Below, piece by piece: positions 47,047 to 57,349 of a DNA stretch of 64,000 nt (position 1 is the stretch's first letter; every line of letters starts with the position of its first letter). The notes beneath the pieces were generated by a model. The model saw nothing but the letters and a program-made list of their open reading frames with translations, was not told the DNA's origin and did not search any database. Made by a program: the position numbers and the translations under genes. This DNA is from Agaricus subrufescens (taxonomy: Eukaryota; Basidiomycota; Agaricomycetes; Agaricales; Agaricaceae), in assembly GCA_029945375.1 (NCBI GenBank), contig CM057060.1:2046001-2110000 (forward strand), in the 5' to 3' direction.

Positions 47047-47411
47047 CGGATACCCGAGGGCTGTTTTTTCTAAATTTGATGCGACCATCACCTCGGTAAG
47101 TGAGAATACTTTCGATCTTCCTTCGTATTTTTTAATAGTTGGGTCCATCCTGAAGTCAGGCTGCGTTTGGTCAAGAAAACGTTTTTCGCCTCTACCTGGC
47201 ATCGAATGGCTCATCCGATCACACTGGAGTTGGCCATCCTCGTCATAATCATCGCGAGTACGAAGCTGCCTCGGAAACACATTGCTTCTGTCAGTGATGG
47301 CCTCCTCATCCAAACCGTCCCTCGACATATCTATGGATAAATCTCACTTCATGGTAGCTATGACTGTGAAAAACCCCAATCGACGACCCTCACACTGATA
47401 GAAAAGCTTTT
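47047..47411. other. Host-derived flank with possible broken exon
   Basis: Sequence between the LTO1 stop and the truncated LINE2 fragment. On the minus strand, 47328-47100 is open (MSRDGLDEEAITDRSNVFPR…) and could be an exon of a gene disrupted by the transposon nest, or only LTO1 3' flank. No family is recognised. Confidence 0.3.
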
Positions 47412-47909
47412 CTTCTTACCTGGCACCTTAGTGGGTGTGTAGATTGAAGCAGCGTGGGGGGTGTGGGGGGTGGCTGGTGAGGAGAAACCCTCTACCAGTT
47501 GTGCAGCGGTCATCCCCTGAGGCTGGCGAGAGCCCGACGGGGTGGGGGTGACAGGAGTGGTGGGCCATGGGGCCGTATCGAGTTTTTCACGCCTGTGTTC
47601 GGCGCGAGTTTGCTTCTGAGGGGCGGGGGAATCCTCCCTCATCAATCTAGAAATTGACTCCGATGCGTCCGCGAGGATGCGATTGAAGTTGGATGAAGAG
47701 ACGGCGGGGGCAGTGTCCGAGAACGAAACATCCTTGGTCTTGCCCTTACTTGCTAGATGTGCACGCATCTTCGCGATACGCGCGGCCTTTGGAGTCTCCA
47801 ACTCCATCTCCAACGCTTCACTTGCAGCTCGCATGGCGGGCAGCAGCTTCGAGTCATCGTCGCTATTGGTCTCCCAGCCTCCGTTGTCGAAGTCCGGACG
47901 AGTATCCAT
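47412..47909 (-). pseudogene. LINE2 gag-like ORF, N-terminal fragment
   Basis: The ATG at 47909 begins MDTRPDFDNGGWETNSDDDS. The piece keeps the LINE2 motif AVSSSNFNRILADASESISR and RLMREDSPAPQKQTRAEHRR. After PGKK the frame enters unrelated DNA. This copy shows the intact N-terminus that is broken by TAG in the copy at 55050. Confidence 0.8.
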
Positions 47910-47992
47910 ATTGCAGAACGTGTATTGCTCCTAGTACAGCTAAACCACTGAGGCTTTCAAAACAGGAAGGTAGTGGTAAGAAGTCAAGAAGC
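47412..47992 (-). mobile_element. LINE2 copy b: 5' fragment
   Basis: A minus-strand LINE2 that starts with GCTTCTTGAC at 47992 and matches the copy at 54967 up to the codons for PGKK, where similarity stops at 47412. No 3' UTR or poly(A) follows; host sequence does. Four extra bases separate it from copia A reverse transcriptase sequence on the right (47997 on). This is a deletion-type left border. Confidence 0.85.
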
Positions 47993-48051
47993 GATGATTG
48001 ATGATATCACTCTGGTGTCTAAAAGTGATTCTGTTGTCTCTGCTGCTGTCT

Positions 48052-48855
48052 TTTTTTTTTTTTTTTTTTTTTTTTGTATCAGTAGCACCTCTCGGTGGAC
48101 CTTTATTCAAGTAGCTATTCGACATCAGTTAGATACTCTGGGCATACTACAAGAATGGCAGCCGTGACGCGTCGGCCGAAATAAACATTAGCCCCAAACA
48201 ACATTATAATCGTATATCGTATCCGGCGGAATTTACATCGCCTCGAAGAGAAAAATAAAAAGAAAAATAAAGATAAAAATGATGGACCGTAGGGAAAAAT
48301 GTACGAAGCGAGCCTTAGCTCAAGCAAACATGACACCTACATAACGGCCCGGGTATGCCCCCGATTTTCAAAGACAGGGCGGTTGCGGTCGCGCGCGAAG
48401 CGCAGCGAGCGCAGATGGTGGGTGCCGGTAAAACGTGCTCCCGTGAAAAGAATGACAAAGGCAGCTGGGTGCCTGAAGAAATAATGGAGGGCTGGCCATC
48501 GCATAGAGTAGCCAGGGCCGGGGGAGAATGTCGAGGCAGCTGGGTGCTGGGAACAAATGGGGGAACCGGCTACAAAGTAGCCGGGGCCGGAAGGGACAGG
48601 ATGGAGAAGTCGGGGGGATTTTCGACTTTCCGAGTGTTGGGTCAAAAGACCCGGAGCGTGAGGTCACGTCACAGAGTAACACAACCACTCGGTGCCAGCT
48701 AAGAATAGCTAGCCAATGGTGGACAGACCCAGGGTAGGATCCGGCCGAGAAGAGGGAGGGGGAGCCACGCACAAGTGCGCAGCAGAATGGTGGCCGCCAG
48801 AGAATGGACGACCGGAAGAGATCGAGCAGCGCGATGCCGCTGAAAGATGGTGCAC
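48052..48855 (-). mobile_element. LINE2/LINE3-type copy c: 5'-truncated insertion with poly(A)
   Basis: Minus-strand insertion with a tail of about 24 A (T48052-48075) and a 14-bp target duplication CTCTGCTGCTGTCT (48038-48051 and 48856-48869). The 3' part resembles the LINE2 3' UTR (ends GAGGTGCTACTGATAC in sense); the rest (48300-48855) matches LINE3 at 3155-3715. It shows that the LINE3 body and a LINE2-type tail are one element. It has no gag motif. Confidence 0.88.
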
Positions 48856-49529
48856 CTCTGCTGCTGTCTCTGAGCTGTCTAGCCACTTCAAACTGCAAGA
48901 TCTCGGGTCTACCACTCTGCTACTAGGTATTCAGGTGAAGCAGGACTGTTCTAAGCGCACCATTTCGCTCTCACAAGAGCACTACATCAAGGAGCTGCTA
49001 GAACGATTCCATATGGATGATTCCAACTCCCTTTCCACCCCACTTGCACCTGGCTCTGAGCTCTCCGACATTGTGCCCTCTCTCGAGGAGCAAGCTGAGA
49101 TGAAATCAGTTCCTTATCTCTCTGCTGTAGGTGCCCTGCAGTATCTGGCCACCATGACTCGTCCTGACATTGCCTATGCTGTCTCCTATCTCGGGAGATT
49201 CAATCATAACCCAGCTCCTGCCCACTGGCTTGCAGTGAAGCATTTACTTCGCTATTTGAAGGGCACCCTGCACTACCAGCTTGTCTACAGAGGTGGTGAC
49301 TCTGGGGAACTGTTTACCACCTATTCCGATGCCTCTCACGGCAGCTGCAAGGCCACAGGTTGAGCTACAGGTGGATATGTGACCATTGTCTCTGGTGCTG
49401 CTGTGGGCTGGTCCTCAAAGCATCAGCCCTTTGTGACTCTCTCAAGCACTGAGGCCGAGTTTGTGGCTGCTGTTGAGGCTGGAAAGGAGATCAAGTGGAC
49501 TAGGAACATTCTCAGCGAGTTTGGCTACC

Positions 49530-51719
49530 TTTTTTTTTTTTTTTTTTTGTAATCAGTGAAGTTTATTTCAAAATCGACCTCGTACATGGGATGCCATAAC
49601 GCGTATCCCTGCCTTTCAACCCTCAGCAGCATACATTAAGCTCCAGACAACATGTACTAACCTGTGTCCTCATATCCACGCAACTAGGTCAAGCGCTCGA
49701 CATAAAAAGACAAAACAATCAGACCAGTAGAAAATAAAACTACATAAAGGCCGTCGTGGTGCATAGAAAGGAAAACAATCGAGCCTACGCTTTAGGAACG
49801 AGGAAACTGATGATGAAGCCAGTTCCTATCAAAACGATTGCGCCAGAACGGACAAAAACGGTCCGTAGTGGCATGATCAGTCTTTGCATGCTTGGAAGCG
49901 ACGCAATTGATGCACTTCTTTTGATCAACGAGTTTATCGCCGACCATTAAATGATGGTTGGCCTCAAGATGAGGCCCACCGCAAAGGGGACAGCGCACAC
50001 CTTGACGGCGGCACTGGTTAGCATGATGGCCCCATCGCTGACAGCGAGTACAGCGGACAGAACCGGAATGTGGCTTTGCGCCTTGGATGCGGCAGTTCAC
50101 CCCAGAGACCGAGATGACCGAGCCAATAAGATCGCGAGCGTTAGAGCCCGCTGTGGAGTCGTGGATGTCGACCCATGCAACGCATGAGTCAGCTTTAGGA
50201 GAAGTCCGCATAAGACGGACTTGATTGCGGATGAGTGGGCCGAGGCGGGCCGTGGTGGAATGCGAGATCGCTGTGAGTAAGAAACCTCGAGTGGTATTGA
50301 CCCAATCAGTGCGTGGGAGGGTCGGGGAGATGGGAATGTCGACGATCTTGAGGTAGCTCGTCGATGTTGCTTTGTCGGATTGGATAACCGCATCTGGTGA
50401 TCCAGTAGGGATGAGGCGGCGAATGTGTTTGAGCACAAACGCTGTCTCAGAGGCGGTGGGGACGATGTCGGTAGAGAGGAAAATCTTGTTTCCGACACCC
50501 GATTCAGAATGAACGATCGATAACCTGGACGAACCAAGATCCGACCGGATAAGCTGATTGACCTTATCGATAAGGCCCGGAGTAAAGTTGCGGACGGAAA
50601 TAGAAGATCCGGCCGGTGGAGTAATGGTGATACCACGGCGCGAAGTGCCGTGGACAGTGTGTCGAGCACGCTTTGGCTTCGTTCCCCGAGGTGGAGCCCG
50701 AGGCGCAGCAGGAGCGCGCGATACTGGTGGTGCCGCCTTAGGTTTGGCGGGCTTGGAGAGGACAGGGACCTCAGAAGACACTGGTGCTTCAACGACCTCC
50801 ATTGCTGGAGGCGGGGCACTCGGTGCAACTGGGGTAGTCGGCGGAGCTGGTGTAGCGGCCCCAGAGCGGGGCTTCTTACGAGGGGGAGATGCATCACCTG
50901 GGGTAACGATCTCGAGTTTCTTCTCAGGCGGTTGTGCCCTAAGAATAAGTCGGTCTATCCCCGCGGACATAGACATGCCGTTAGGAAGGACCGTGCGCTT
51001 GTGTTCGCCATGCTGGACAGCGACGAGCAGAGAGTTGAGAGCTTCAAAGGCGAAATAGCCCATAAACTCCCGATCTTTGTAAACCTCTCTATTGTTAGAG
51101 AGCCAGAAGAGCACCTCCGCTGGACCAATGTCCGACGGAGGTGCGGGGACCGGGGTGGGGACCGGGGTAGCTGAGCGCACTGTCTGCTGCTCCAAGCTGG
51201 ATTCTTTGTCCCAGTTCTCCGGGGGGGCCGTAGAGGATGGGGAAGGAGGGGGAGGAGGCGCAGCCCCACTGGAAGATCCAGTAGCAGCTGGTTGGACAGG
51301 GAGGGAAGGGAATGGCTGGCGCACATTGAATCCCATGGATTGAGCTATGGAGTGGGCCTCGGCCCAGTCCTTGATTTCTTCGAACAGTTTGTCGTCAAGG
51401 TAGTCGGCAAACTCGGGATAGACTTTGAGGACACTCTCCTTCGGAAGATGAGGGGGAGCGGCGATTGGGGAGAAGGGGTTCGAACCGAACGCGATCTCGG
51501 CGGGATTGGGAGTGCCTGCTGGGAGGCGGGGCTGTTTGGAGCGCATGAGAGCTTCGGCGCGATCCCAAATCTCTTGCGGCACATTGCTGGAACTCGACGG
51601 CTGTCGAGCGGGCTGTTTCGAACGCTTAGGAGGCATATCGATAGCGTGTAGACTACTTCTAGGCTCTAGCACTGAGACTTCCAAAAGAGGAAGGTAGTGG
51701 TAAGAGGTCAAGAAGCGAT
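49530..51719 (-). mobile_element. LINE1 copy b: gag-only non-LTR element
   Basis: Full-length minus-strand insertion. Poly(A) of about 19 (T49530-49548), 5' end GCTTCTTGACC at 51716, three extra bases, and a 15-bp target duplication GCGAGTTTGGCTACC (49515-49529 and 51720-51734). It is very similar to copy a over its whole length, so the family moved recently. Confidence 0.93.
49792..51636 (-). CDS. Gag-like ORF of LINE1 copy b (614 aa)
   Basis: Intact 614-codon frame from ATG 51636 (MPPKRSKQPARQ), the same length as copy a and nearly identical. Proline-rich linker, the block HTVHGTSRRGITITPPAGSS, and the zinc knuckles CTRCQRWGHHANQC and CPLCGGPH, then CINC and CPFWRNRFDRNW. Two long intact frames of one gag-only family argue for selection on the protein, or for very recent copying. 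Confidence 0.87.
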   Translation of the reverse strand: MPPKRSKQPARQPSSSSNVPQEIWDRAEALMRSKQPRLPAGTPNPAEIAFGSNPFSPIAAPPHLPKESVLKVYPEFADYLDDKLFEEIKDWAEAHSIAQSMGFNVRQPFPSLPVQPAATGSSSGAAPPPPPSPSSTAPPENWDKESSLEQQTVRSATPVPTPVPAPPSDIGPAEVLFWLSNNREVYKDREFMGYFAFEALNSLLVAVQHGEHKRTVLPNGMSMSAGIDRLILRAQPPEKKLEIVTPGDASPPRKKPRSGAATPAPPTTPVAPSAPPPAMEVVEAPVSSEVPVLSKPAKPKAAPPVSRAPAAPRAPPRGTKPKRARHTVHGTSRRGITITPPAGSSISVRNFTPGLIDKVNQLIRSDLGSSRLSIVHSESGVGNKIFLSTDIVPTASETAFVLKHIRRLIPTGSPDAVIQSDKATSTSYLKIVDIPISPTLPRTDWVNTTRGFLLTAISHSTTARLGPLIRNQVRLMRTSPKADSCVAWVDIHDSTAGSNARDLIGSVISVSGVNCRIQGAKPHSGSVRCTRCQRWGHHANQCRRQGVRCPLCGGPHLEANHHLMVGDKLVDQKKCINCVASKHAKTDHATTDRFCPFWRNRFDRNWLHHQFPRS

Positions 51720-51994
51720 GCGAGTTTGGCTACCCCCAGACACTTGCTTCGACTTTATTTGTTGATAACAAGTCTGGAATCAGTGTAGCAAAGAATCCTG
51801 AGCACCACGGGCGCATGAAACACCTGGATCTTCGGTTCTACTGGCTCCGGGAGGCTGTAGAAGAAGGAATGATTGATCCACTCTATGTTTCTACTGATCA
51901 GCAAGTGGCAGACATTCTGACCAAGGCTGTGGCACCAAAGGTGATTGATTTTGCTGTCCCGCTATTGGAACTTGGACACTAGACTGCTTGGAAC

Positions 51995-52003
51995 AAGGGG
52001 GTG
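51995..52003 (+). other. Polypurine tract of copia A copy 3
   Basis: AAGGGGGTG next to the 3' LTR, as in the other copies. Confidence 0.75.
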
Positions 52004-52321
52004 TGTTAGAATGCCCCAAGCATTCAGCTATTAGAGTGACTGGACAATTTGTTTTGTGTATATCTCGACTTAGAGTATAGCGGACAGTTCCGCTCACGTG
52101 ATAGATTAGTCAGCGCATGTTGAACTTGCCTGTGGACGACTTAGAAGTCTTTAGCTTCTTATACTTGTCCACAGGTGAGCAATCTCTTTGTATTGTTAAT
52201 TTTAGCTTCTTATACTTGTCCACAGATTAACTGTGCTAATACTAGCTCAATTCTTATCCGATCCGCTCGATACTAGCGTCGTTAGGATCGCCACTGCGAA
52301 CTCTACGTTCTCGTTCCAACA
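52004..52321 (+). repeat. 3' LTR of copia A copy 3
   Basis: It matches the 317-bp family A LTR along its length (TGTTAGAATG…TTCCAACA). Its right end joins, without a spacer, the protease region of a minus-strand copia A (52322 on). Confidence 0.93.
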
Positions 52322-53347
52322 GGATTTGAACCAATGCTTGTGGGGGGTCATATGAGAAGTGGCCCCTGTATCTGCAAGCCAGTGGAAGTAAGCATCGAGC
52401 TGCAGGGGGGCAGAAAGCGAAGGGGAAGAGGTAGGGGAGGGAGCACTTGCATTTCCAGCAAATTCTCGGACTCTCTGCGCTTTTTCGGCACCAGGAGTTG
52501 AGCTAGAGCTTCCAGAAGCGGTGGGGGAGTCATTGGAGCTGTCCTGGGCCTTGTTGGCCTTGTTTCCTCGAGTTCTGGGCTTCTGAGCGTCCTCCTGAGC
52601 GCGTTTCTTCGCTTTTTCGAACGTCCAGCAGTTAGCCACCTTGTGACCGGTCCTCCCACAGAAATCGCAGGTCTCTGACGCGTTTTTGAAGCCAGAACGC
52701 GCTGCTAGGGCCTGGGAGCCTCCCAAGGCATCCTGAGCACGTTTCCTTCGCTGAATATCCTCAGTAACAAAGGCCTGATGAATAGTGGTCTTGTCCAGCT
52801 TGTCCATAAGCAGGAGAGATGAAGTAAAGGCCGAAAACTCGTCTGGAAGTGCCCTAATGAGTGCCATAGAGGCCAGCTCATCATCTAGCTGCTCTAAAGT
52901 GAATTTGTCCGGTCTAAGCTCCTTTAGACGACGTTTGCAGCCCTCTACACGGTTTATAAGCGACTGGAGGGACTCCTCTTCGAGTTTACGGATGCTGAAG
53001 AGCTCATCATAGGCATTGAATCGCATTCCAGCCTTCTTCTGACGATGTACAGCCTCTAGAGCAGCCCACATCTTGATTGGATTGTCCTGGATGCCTGCAA
53101 AATGCACTCTTTGGTCTTCTTCAACCATTAGATAGAGCCAGCCAGCTGCCTTGTCGAGTTTGTCCTCCCAGAGTGACTGGGAAGCGAAATCCTGGGGAGT
53201 AGGGGAAGAGGGAATGGAAGGAGCACTTTGCTTGCCTGAAACAAGTCTCCATAGGCCAGAGGCACGTAGCCAGGCCTCCATCTCGCCGGACCACGTGGCA
53301 TAGTTCTCCCCGTTGAGCTTAACAAACGCTGGCGAACCCGAAGCCAT
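52322..53347 (-). pseudogene. gag and protease start of copia A copy 4, intact frame but truncated
   Basis: From ATG 53347 (MASGSPAFVK) the frame passes the knuckle CDFCGRTGHKVANC and continues without a stop through AQRVREFAGNAS into the protease WLADTGATSHMTPHKH. It thus preserves the ancestral CGA where copies 1 and 2 have TGA. The open frame continues past 52322 into the LTR of copy 3, but that part is not element protein. Confidence 0.88.
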
Positions 53348-53464
53348 ACGAGCAAAAATGAGGGCAGGAGAAGCGAAATAGATTGAGGGAGGAGAGAAGG
53401 GAGAGAGTAGATGTTGAGTTGAAGATGGTTGAAGAATGAAAAGTCGATTTGTAGGTCGTTAGAA

Positions 53465-53480
53465 GCCGGGGCCCATAACC
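53465..53480 (-). other. Primer-binding site of copia A copy 4
   Basis: GGTTATGGGCCCCGGC in element sense, next to the LTR; matches the initiator tRNA-Met anticodon arm. Confidence 0.75.
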
Positions 53481-53797
53481 TGTTGGAAGTAGAACGTAGA
53501 GTTCGCAGTGGCGATCCTAACGACGCTAGTATCAAGCGGATCGGATAAGAAATGAGCTAGTATTAGCACAGTTAATCTGTGGACAAGTATAAGAAGCTAA
53601 AACAACAATACAAAGAGATTGCTCACCTGTGGACAAGTATAAGAAGCTAAAGACTTCTAAGTCGTCCACAGGCAAGTTCAACATGTGCTGACTAATCTAC
53701 CACGTGAGCAGAAGCGTCCGCTATACTCTAAGTTGAGATATACTCAAAACAAATTAACCAGTCACTCTAATAACTGAATGCTTGGGGCATTCTAACA
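53481..53797 (-). repeat. 5' LTR of copia A copy 4 (317 bp)
   Basis: Complete family A LTR with TG…CA ends in element sense, including the hairpin arms CTGTGGAC and GTCCACAG. Confidence 0.94.
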
Positions 53798-54107
53798 CAG
53801 CCTTGTCACAACGAGCCTCGAAAGCGTCCAGAGCATCTGCTTCAGCCTGGGTAACAGGGGAGGACACAGTGGGGGACTTCTGCTTGCCAGAGATGATTCT
53901 CCATAGCCCAGAAGCTCGCAGCCACGCCTCCATCTCTCCAGACCACGTCGTATAGTTCTCCGCAGTGAGTTTCGCAAACATGGGCGATCCGGAAGCCATC
54001 GAAGTTGATTTGAGAGCAGGGGAAGCGAAATAGATTTGAGGAAGTAGAGAAGGAGAGGAGAATGAATGAAGTTGTGAATGAAAAACTCGTTTTTCCAGTA
54101 GTTAGAA

Positions 54108-54123
54108 GCCGGGGCCCATAACC
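54108..54123 (-). other. Primer-binding site of copia B copy 2
   Basis: In element sense it contains GGTTATGGGCCCCGGC next to the LTR. The adjacent LTR end is CGACG instead of CGACA, a mutated terminus. Confidence 0.7.
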
Positions 54124-54397
54124 CGTCGGACGTAGAACGTAGCGCGTGCGGAGACGGTTCTAACAGTGGTAGTCACGAGTGAATCAGATAAGAATTGATT
54201 GAGCAATCCTGTGAACAAGTCTAAGAAGCTATCTATGAATATACAGAACTCTATACTCACCTGTGAACAAGTCTAAGAAGCTAAGGGCTTCTAGAGCGTT
54301 CACAGACAAGTTCAACATGTGCTTACTAATATATCACATGATCAGAAAGTCGTACCATCTCTAAGTCCATATACAAGACTGTTGGGGCAGTCTAACA
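54124..54397 (-). repeat. 5' LTR of copia B copy 2 (274 bp)
   Basis: Same length as 3716-3989. The hairpin arms CTGTGAAC and GTTCACAG are intact in element sense. Confidence 0.92.
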
Positions 54398-54962
54398 AAT
54401 CTGCTGTCTTGTCTATACCTTGCACAGCACAAGAACTTTATTATCACCATTTCTGCTCGTTCTATGGCCTTCTGCTGCAAGGGGACAACGCTTTTCACGG
54501 CCACCATCCATCCTGACAACTCTGCTGAGCTAGATGGCTCAACTCTGACCTCGGAGGCCGCATTTTCGGTCTCTACACTTCCCTGTGACCTCTCCCTATG
54601 GCATTGTCGCTTTATTCACCATAATTATGCTGATGTGAGGTCTATGGTGAACAAGGAGCACATTTGAGCCTCAAAATCGACTCTAAAGCGTCCCCTGACC
54701 CCATATGTGAGCCCTGCCTTGCTGGCAAGATGCATTCGCTTCCTTTCCCCTCTTCTACCAGCCATAATCGATCCCCACTCGAGCTGGTGCACTCAGACCT
54801 TCATGGACCGCTCCCAGTCGCTTCCCACTCAGGCTACAAGTACTGGATCACCTTTATAGACGATGCAACGCGTTTCCGGGCTGTATATCTTCTGAAAAGC
54901 AAGTCTGAGGCCTTTGAAGTGTTCAAAATCTATAAATCTTGGGCTGAAAACCAACTAGGAGT

Positions 54963-57349
54963 CATCGCTTCTTGACTTCTTACCACTACCTTCCTGTTTT
55001 GGAAGCCTCAGTGGTTTAGCTGTACTAGGAGCAATACACGTTCTGCAATATGGATACTCGTCCGGACTTTGACAATGGAGGCTGGGAGTAGCCAACGTGA
55101 TTGACTCGAGGCTGCCGCCTGCTATGCGAGCTGCAAGTGAAGCGTTGGAGATGGGTTGGAGACTCCAAGGCGTAGCGTATCGCGAAGATGCGTGCCGCTC
55201 AAGGTAAGGGCAAGACCGGGGGCACTAGCTACTCGGACACTACCCCCGCCGTTTCCTCATCCAACTTCAATCGCGTCTTGGCGGACGCATCGGAGTCAAT
55301 TTCTAGACTGATGAGGGAGGATTCCCCCGCCCCTCAGAAGCAGACTCGCGCCGAACGCAGGCGTGAAAAACTCGACACGGCCCCCTGGCCCACCACCCCC
55401 ATCACCCGCACCCCATCAGGCTCTCGACAGCCTGGTGAGACCGCTCAGTCGCTGTTGGAGGGTTTCTCCTCACCAGCTACTCCCCGCACCCCCCGCGCTG
55501 CTTCGATCTACACACCTACCAAGGTGCCAGGTAAGAAGCATGGACTTGCTGTATCGTTGTCGACTGCCGCCGACATCGTCCAACAAACCCCCCCCGATGA
55601 CAACTTCATCGGCTACGCTGATGAGCTTCTTTGTCTCATCTTCAATATCTTGTCGAGTGGCGCTCACAAGAATATTGACTTCCAGAACATGGCTGGAGTG
55701 TGCTCATTTGAGACCGCTCTCGCTATCATAATTGGCCAAACTGGCGCTACTTCCCCCCCGTCCCCCGTCAAGCCCACCACCCCTCTTCACCCTTCGACCC
55801 CACTAGTACCTCAATCTCGTCCCCGGTCCCCGATGGCTGAGGACGGAGTCACTACCCCGGTCCCGAAGAAAGTCCGCATCCAGTCTCCACCTGGCTCTGC
55901 ACCCAAGAAAACCGCTTTAGGAAAGCGTGCCCCGGCTGCTCCCGCAGCTGTTCGAGCACCTTCCAAAAGCGCTCTCAAGGCTAAGCCGGCCACTGTCCCC
56001 TCCCTCCCCAAGGCCCCGGCTCCCTCCACCGCCCCCGCTGTCTCTCGTCGTGCTCCAGCACGCAAGGGCAAGCACACTAGCCATGGCGCTTCACGCCGTG
56101 GTGTTCTCATTCACCCCCCGGCCGGATCTTCCATCCGAGCTATTAATATCACTCCCGATATCCTCCAGGAGTGCAACAATCATCTCCGGAATGACCTCAA
56201 GTCCGAGGTTATTCTGGAATCTTCCATCGACACGGCCGACGGCATCCACATTGCCGCCTCCCGGGTCCTCTCCAAGCCCGAGACCGCCTGCGTGCTCAAG
56301 CACATCCGCTGCCTCGTCGATCCCAATGGACTCGTCCCCCTCCAGTCCGCCACCCCCACTTCCACGTCCTACCTCAAAGTTATCGACGTTCCACTCATCC
56401 CGGCCCCTCCCGCCTCATGGATTACCGCGCAACCTTCACCCTCGCCATGCACAACTCGCCCGTTGGCACTGCCCTCTCCCGACACCTCAAGCACGCCGTT
56501 CGCTTCATGCGGACTTCCCGCCGCGCTGACACTTGTGTTGCGTGGCTCGACATCTCTGACTCCGTCTCGGGCCGTACGGCCCGTGACTTCATTGGTAAGC
56601 ACGTTCTCATTGGAGGACGAAACTGTCAAATCCGCGGCGCTGCCCCCCGGCCCGGCTCTGCCCTCTGCACTCGGTGCCAGAGGTGGGGCCACCACTCTGA
56701 CGTGTGCCGTGCCAAAGGTATACGATGCCCTCACTGCGCGGGACCGCACTCTGCGGAGTCCCACATTCCGGCCGCCATCGCGATGAAGAAGAATCCGGAC
56801 GACCGACACTGCGCTAACTGTGCCGCAGCAGGCAAGAAGAACAAGGCGCACTCCACAACGGACACTTCGTGTCTGTTCTGGAACAATCGCTTCGATCGGG
56901 ATTGGCTCAAGTGCCAGTTCCCATCGAAGAAGTAGTAGGTTTCACTGCCTGTTTCGGGAGCACGCGCCGCCAGTACCCACCATTTTCCCTCGCCATATCG
57001 TCCACGATCGCAAACCGGCTCGACAGAAAATCGGGGCTGTATCCAAGTCTGAACGTAGGTGATTGGTGTTTGCTTGAGCCAAGGCTCGCTCCGCTCGCCT
57101 CTCTTTCGGACTTATCACTTCTTTTTCATTTTGTTATGTTTTCTTTTTCTTTTTCTTCTTCGAGGCGATGATCATTCCGCCGGATACATTTTTCTTTTAA
57201 TCATGTTGTTAGGGGCTTAATGTTTTCACTCGGATACGCGTCATGGCATCCATATTCTTGTAGTATGCCCAGATTATCTACCTGGATGTCGTATAGCTAC
57301 TTGAATAAAAGGTCCACCGAGAGGTGCCGTTGATACAAAAAAAAAAAAA
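54963..57349 (+). mobile_element. LINE2 copy a: gag-only non-LTR element
   Basis: Full-length plus-strand insertion: four extra bases, 5' end GCTTCTTGACTTCTTACCAC at 54967, one gag-like ORF, a 3' UTR and an A tail ending at 57349. The target duplication is CCAACTAGGAGT (54951-54962 and 57350-57361), up to 16 bp if the ambiguous A residues are counted. The 3' UTR shares CATGTTGTT…GGGCTTAATGT with LINE1. Confidence 0.92.
55050..56938 (+). pseudogene. Gag-like ORF of LINE2 copy a, broken
   Basis: The ATG at 55050 (MDTRPDFDNGGWE) meets TAG after 13 codons, caused by an indel relative to copy b. From 55188 a long frame encodes AVSSSNFNRVLADASESISR, a proline-rich region and HTSHGASRRGVLIHPPAGSS, homologous to LINE1. 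A frameshift near 56415 moves to the frame with VRFMRTSRRADTCVAWLDIS, CTRCQRWGHHSDVC, CPHCAGPH and CANC…CLFWNNRFDRDW, ending at TAG near 56936. Only the C-terminal half and the SRRG block are clearly shared with LINE1, so LINE2 is a separate family. Confidence 0.85.

Larger units (their letters stand above)
47997..51981 (+). pseudogene. Reverse transcriptase/RNase H remnant of copia A copy 3
   Basis: Three pieces are separated by LINE insertions: 47997-48051, 48856-49529 and 51720-51981. The middle piece encodes the rest of reverse transcriptase and RNase H (TYSDASHGS), with TGA at 49361-49363 where other copies have CGA. The last piece runs through NKSGISVAKNPEHHGRMKHL to the terminal TAG (51979-51981). 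Confidence 0.88.
47997..52321 (+). mobile_element. Copia family A, copy 3 (3' half, three nested LINE pieces)
   Basis: Plus-strand copia A starting inside the reverse transcriptase (FIDDITLVSKSD). It contains LINE2 copy c (48052-48855) and LINE1 copy b (49530-51719), and borders LINE2 copy b at its left. The gag, protease and integrase parts are missing. It ends with polypurine tract 51995-52003 and a 3' LTR (52004-52321). Confidence 0.92.
52322..53797 (-). mobile_element. Copia family A, copy 4 (LTR, gag, start of protease)
   Basis: Minus-strand copia A with 5' LTR (53797-53481), primer-binding site, and gag through the first protease codons, cut at 52322 by the LTR of copy 3. The LTR outer end lies in copia B gag, so this copy inserted in copia B. 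Confidence 0.92.
53798..54397 (-). mobile_element. Copia family B, copy 2 (LTR and first part of gag)
   Basis: Minus-strand copia B with 5' LTR (54397-54124), primer-binding site, and gag for 68 codons (MASGSPMFAKLTAENYTTWS…CDKA) from ATG 53999 to 53798, where copia A copy 4 is inserted. The rest is missing. It inserted in copia A copy 5 at 54398. Confidence 0.9.

Noticed and set aside
46891..47328. 145-codon minus-strand frame across the LTO1 3' end
   Set aside because: The overlapping half is antisense to LTO1 exon 3. Only the part beyond LTO1 could be a host exon, and no family match was seen.
49530..49548. Poly-T tract as a terminator or simple repeat
   Set aside because: It is the poly(A) tail of a minus-strand LINE1 with matching target duplication.
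52247..52321. C-terminal end of the 366-codon frame from 53347 that runs into the LTR of copia A copy 3
   Set aside because: The last 25 residues are LTR sequence of an opposed element. It is a chance fusion at a junction, not a protein domain.
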